Shown: one piece after another, positions 43,680 to 45,974 of the stretch
Layout: each line of letters opens with the position of its first letter
Position numbering within the stretch: the first letter of the stretch is position 1
Source: Actinomycetes bacterium
GTDB taxonomy: Bacteria; Actinomycetota; Thermoleophilia; Solirubrobacterales; 70-9
Assembly: GCA_023436605.1 (NCBI GenBank)
Contig: JAEZIQ010000097.1
Location: forward strand, 1-45,974
Reading direction: 5' to 3'
DNA: 45,974 nucleotides
Notes under the pieces: generated by a model
Seen by the model: the letters and a program-made list of their open reading frames with translations, nothing else
Databases searched by the model: none
What the model was told of the DNA's origin: nothing
Translations under genes and position numbers: made by a program

Positions 43680-44897
43680 TCATCCCGCCGGGGGTTGAAT
43701 CTTCACCGACGCCAACTTCCGGGCCAGGGCGTCGGCGAGGTCGACGGCCGCTCCGACCGTGGCGTACTCGACGTTGTCCGGGGTGTCGCTCATCTGGTGA
43801 TAGTTGGAGGCCACCTTGTAGCGGTTGACCGAGGTGAGCGTGGCGATCCGGAAGCCGGCCCGGTTGGGGATCACCGCGTCGGTGCTGTTCCTCCACCGCA
43901 TGCCGCGCCTGAGCTCGATTCTTTCCTGGTCGGCGACGGAGGCAATCAGGTCCCGGAAGGAGGAGTCGCGGTAATCCTCCATCACTACTGTGCCCTCGCC
44001 CTCCATCAACACCAGGTGCGGGGAACCCACGGTGTCGACGTTGAGAAACCAGGTGGCGTCCGGGTCGAGCTCGGGGAAGTGACGTTCGCCGAAGCCGTAG
44101 ATGCCACCCTGGCAGACCTCTTCGGCGCCGAGCGAGACCAGCCTGACCCGGAGTCCCTCGACCGGCCGCTCCCTCAGCCGCTCGGCCACGCCGATGAGCA
44201 CCGCCACGGCCGTGAGATTGTCGTTCGCGCCGGGCACGATCGGGCTGCGAGCGATGTCGGCCAGCGCTGCCGCGCTCGTTGCCGCCAGGACCCCGCCGGT
44301 CGCGATCATGCCTCGCCTGCCTGCGATCGAACCGGCGGCGGCGAGGACCGGTCCGGCGAGGGTCAGCCACCAGTTGGGGAAGGTCGTGTCCATGTGGTCG
44401 AGCAGGCCCGGAAAACGATCGATCAGCTTACGCGCGGTGCTCTGATCGAAGAAGAGACCGGTGGGAGCGGCGTCGTGGTGAGCCATGACGACCAAAGTGC
44501 GTTCGGCCGCGGGGTCGCCGGCCTCGGCGACCACATTCCAGGTCTTTTTCGGCTTATGCACGGCCTTGCGGGCGAGCCGGGGACCGTTTGAGACGTCATC
44601 CGCGATCAGGGCTGCCGCGGCGATAGCGGCAACCGCCGCCGGCCGGCAGGCCTTGCGCGAAAGGAAGCCCGCGGTGGCAGCCCCGGCGGCGACCGCACAA
44701 AGACCCGCGATCAGAGGGGCATAGCCGTCGAGGAAGTCCTCTTCCTCGACCCGTGCGTCTGAAGCGCCGGCCTCTTCGAGGCGTCCCACGATCCACTCGG
44801 CCGCCTGCTTTTCTGCCGGCGAGCCGGCCCGCCGCTCCAGGGGAGCCAGCGTCTCGATGACCTTCGCCAGGGTTTCCGCGCCATCATCCGTCGGCAT
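43680..44897 (-). CDS. M28 family zinc aminopeptidase with membrane segments
   Basis: 405 residues from ATG 44897 (product MPTDDGAETLAKVIETL); a longer frame to 45047 crosses the chimeric junction and is rejected. Zinc ligands of M28: VMAHHDAAPTG (His, Asp), GANDNLTAVAV (bridging Asp), SLGAEEVCQGG (Glu pair, catalytic base), NVDTVG (Asp), and YHQMSDTPDNVEY (His). Hydrophobic stretches occur before the first motif (about 50-90) and in a long insertion between the first and second motifs (WWLTLAGPVLAAAGSIAGRR, IATGGVLAATSAAALAD), so the enzyme appears membrane-embedded. N-terminal residue release from peptides is the general reaction. Confidence 0.88.
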   Translation of the reverse strand: MPTDDGAETLAKVIETLAPLERRAGSPAEKQAAEWIVGRLEEAGASDARVEEEDFLDGYAPLIAGLCAVAAGAATAGFLSRKACRPAAVAAIAAAALIADDVSNGPRLARKAVHKPKKTWNVVAEAGDPAAERTLVVMAHHDAAPTGLFFDQSTARKLIDRFPGLLDHMDTTFPNWWLTLAGPVLAAAGSIAGRRGMIATGGVLAATSAAALADIARSPIVPGANDNLTAVAVLIGVAERLRERPVEGLRVRLVSLGAEEVCQGGIYGFGERHFPELDPDATWFLNVDTVGSPHLVLMEGEGTVVMEDYRDSSFRDLIASVADQERIELRRGMRWRNSTDAVIPNRAGFRIATLTSVNRYKVASNYHQMSDTPDNVEYATVGAAVDLADALARKLASVKIQPPAG

Positions 44898-44990
44898 TCG
44901 CCCACCGTACCTGACGTCGGAACGGACTTCAGGGGCGGCTCTGCTCGAAGACCTTTCGGCGGCGATGGTGATTGTTGAAGTTCGGTCCCG
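44898..44990. other. Probable chimeric junction
   Basis: Left of about 44,898 the genes fit an actinobacterial chromosome. Right of about 44,980 both remaining genes are Rhizobiales-like, and the first begins mid-protein. A TGA at 44976-44978 in the PBP1C frame marks the point where that frame loses homology-like sequence. The exact breakpoint cannot be placed better than this ~90-bp stretch. Confidence 0.6.
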
Positions 44991-45347
44991 CCGCCGCCGA
45001 GCGTCCTCATCGCCTCGACCGCGACCCTCCCGCCGCCGCTCCGGCATATCCGGAAGGACGTGCCGAAGACGATCGCGGCGACCGCCCGCGCCGCCCTCAG
45101 GATCGCCTATCCGCCGAACGGCGCGCGGGTCGATCTCGGGCTTGCCGGCGAGGGGATCGAGACGATGCTCGCCATGAAGGTCTCAGGGGGTGCGCCGCCC
45201 TATACCTGGCTGGTCAACGGGGCTCCGGTCGGGGTCGCGAACCCGCGGCGCGACTCGCGCTGGCGGCCGGACGGGGCGGGCTTCGCCCGGATTTCGGTGA
45301 TCGACGCGTCAGGCGCGGCCGACAGCGTCGTCGTCCGGCTCGAATAG
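44979..45347 (+). CDS. pbpC: Penicillin-binding protein 1C, C-terminal fragment (5' truncated)
   Basis: About 122 residues from the end of a PBP1C-type bifunctional peptidoglycan synthase. The fragment shows PPSVLIASTATLPPPLRHIR, then the C-terminal beta-sandwich domain (BiPBP_C type) with RIAYPPNGARVDLG, LAMKVSGGAPPYTWLVNGAP, GFARISVIDASGAADSVVVRL. The transglycosylase and transpeptidase domains (roughly the first 600 residues) are absent: upstream in frame is a stop and then unrelated DNA. The GTG at 45060 is not a true start. The truncation coincides with the suspected junction, so it is more likely an assembly artefact than a pseudogene. Confidence 0.75.
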   Translation, partial: SSVPPPPSVLIASTATLPPPLRHIRKDVPKTIAATARAALRIAYPPNGARVDLGLAGEGIETMLAMKVSGGAPPYTWLVNGAPVGVANPRRDSRWRPDGAGFARISVIDASGAADSVVVRLE

Positions 45348-45350
45348 GAT

Positions 45351-45974
45351 TCAGCGCGAGCGGGCCGGCGCCGCGTCGATATGGACGACGCCGTTGCGAT
45401 AGGCGTTCCAGCCGTTCACCTCGGGACGCACCCGCACATACTGGACTACGAGGTCCATTTTGCCCTCGGGCGGACGGAAATCGACGGCGCGGCAGGCGAA
45501 ATGCAGGTTCGCGCGCGCCGAGCCGCGGGCATGATTCACGGTCTGCTTCTGGCTCGTCGCCAGGATCGTGATCGCGCCGAAGCGCTTGGTGACGTCGGCG
45601 AGGACGGTCTTCAGCCCATCCGGCAGGCAGTCCGTGGGGGCGCCATCGCCGAGCGTGCCCTGCGCGACCTGATCGCCCAATGCCGCAAGCGGGCGCGGCG
45701 GCGGGATGGGGGCGGTGGTTTCGGTGGGCGCGCCGCCCGGAGCGTCCGGCCCATCGGCTTCGGGAAGCGGATCGCGCGGCGCGAACGCGGCTGCGGCCGG
45801 TGTCTCGCCGCCGCCCTCGGGTCGCAGCGGCAGCGCCGAGCTGATGGACGCGAGCCGGGAGGGCGAGGTGGCCGCGGTGACCTGCGCGGCAAGCGGAGGG
45901 GTTACGGGCGGCTCGGCCGCAGCCGCCGCCTGCGGCGGGGCGGGGGGCGCTGCAGGCTGCAAGGCGGCCTTGGC
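45351..45974 (-). CDS. YcbK-like M15 peptidase-fold protein, 5' partial
   Basis: At least 207 residues; the frame is open through the last base of the window. A long Pro/Ala-rich linker (about 1-100) precedes a C-terminal domain with LPDGLKTVLADVTKRFGAIT, the zinc-ligand motif SARANLHFACRAVDF (His and Asp), VQYVRVRPEVNGWNAYRNG, and VVHIDAAP (final His). This is the DUF882/Peptidase_M15_3 (YcbK) pattern, likely a murein endopeptidase or carboxypeptidase; the Rhizobiales-type context matches the adjacent pbpC end. Convergent with that fragment, with 3 bp between stops. Confidence 0.7.
   Translation of the reverse strand, partial: AKAALQPAAPPAPPQAAAAAEPPVTPPLAAQVTAATSPSRLASISSALPLRPEGGGETPAAAAFAPRDPLPEADGPDAPGGAPTETTAPIPPPRPLAALGDQVAQGTLGDGAPTDCLPDGLKTVLADVTKRFGAITILATSQKQTVNHARGSARANLHFACRAVDFRPPEGKMDLVVQYVRVRPEVNGWNAYRNGVVHIDAAPARSR

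Noticed and set aside
44898..45047. N-terminal extension of the M28 peptidase to 45047.
   Set aside because: The extra residues are Arg-rich and cross the probable junction into pbpC-type DNA; the protein starts naturally at ATG 44897.

Overview
This is a high-GC window from an actinomycete-like chromosome. I infer the class Thermoleophilia (Solirubrobacterales-like). The support is the mfd, parvulin, mazG, eno and FtsB-like gene run, frequent GTG and TTG starts, actinobacterial-type regulators with SARP/BTAD, AAA and TPR modules, an initiator tRNA ending CCCCGCTA, and exported proteins carrying the decapeptide repeats (KKGSI, TGRQI, AGSVPG) that I associate with that class. The last ~1 kb (about 44,980 to the end) does not belong to this picture. 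It carries the C-terminal end of a penicillin-binding protein 1C and a YcbK-like M15 peptidase of alphaproteobacterial (Rhizobiales-like) type, so the window probably contains an assembly chimera.

Layout. 1-1,288: pth (missing its first codons) and a crotonase. 1,374-8,527: two tandem paralogous SARP-AAA-TPR regulators on the minus strand, divergent from an FAD-linked oxidoreductase (8,590-9,888) across a 62-bp gap with 11-bp-phased repeats. 9,990-19,589: a long plus-strand run of mfd, a parvulin foldase, mazG, eno, an FtsB/DivIC-like protein, a GT-C membrane glycosyltransferase and an orphan 109-aa gene. 19,586-22,434: a charged low-complexity protein, csrA, a small membrane protein, a secreted or anchored nuclease and a class I aldolase. 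22,528-24,509: a zinc-ribbon, rhomboid-fold protein lacking the catalytic residues, a small unknown protein and a UPF0173 hydrolase. 24,574-26,106: an ECF sigma factor fused to a zinc-binding anti-sigma-like segment and a long Ala/Pro/Thr tail. 26,284-30,840: tRNA-Leu(UAA), a SHOCT membrane protein, Ppx/GppA, an SDR and a beta-lactamase-fold serine hydrolase.

30,945-34,455 is rich in exported proteins: an acidic 11-mer-repeat lipoprotein, a decapeptide-repeat protein, a TolB-like propeller, then initiator tRNA-fMet and a cofactor-free haloperoxidase-type alpha/beta hydrolase. 34,590-38,307 is a self-contained unit: a TetR regulator divergent from two tandem secreted paralogues with six conserved cysteines, with a good promoter overlapped by an inverted repeat. 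38,342-44,897 holds an APC amino-acid permease, a two-permease plus one-ATPase FtsX/MacB-type ABC exporter, a VIT-family metal transporter and a membrane-embedded M28 peptidase.

Most of the window is ordinary housekeeping and envelope biology. The least explained items are the TetR/secreted-paralogue unit, the ECF sigma fusion, the degenerate rhomboid, the duplicated SARP regulators with their phased repeats, and the chimeric right end. I see no CRISPR array, prophage, insertion sequence or recognisable biosynthetic megasynthase.
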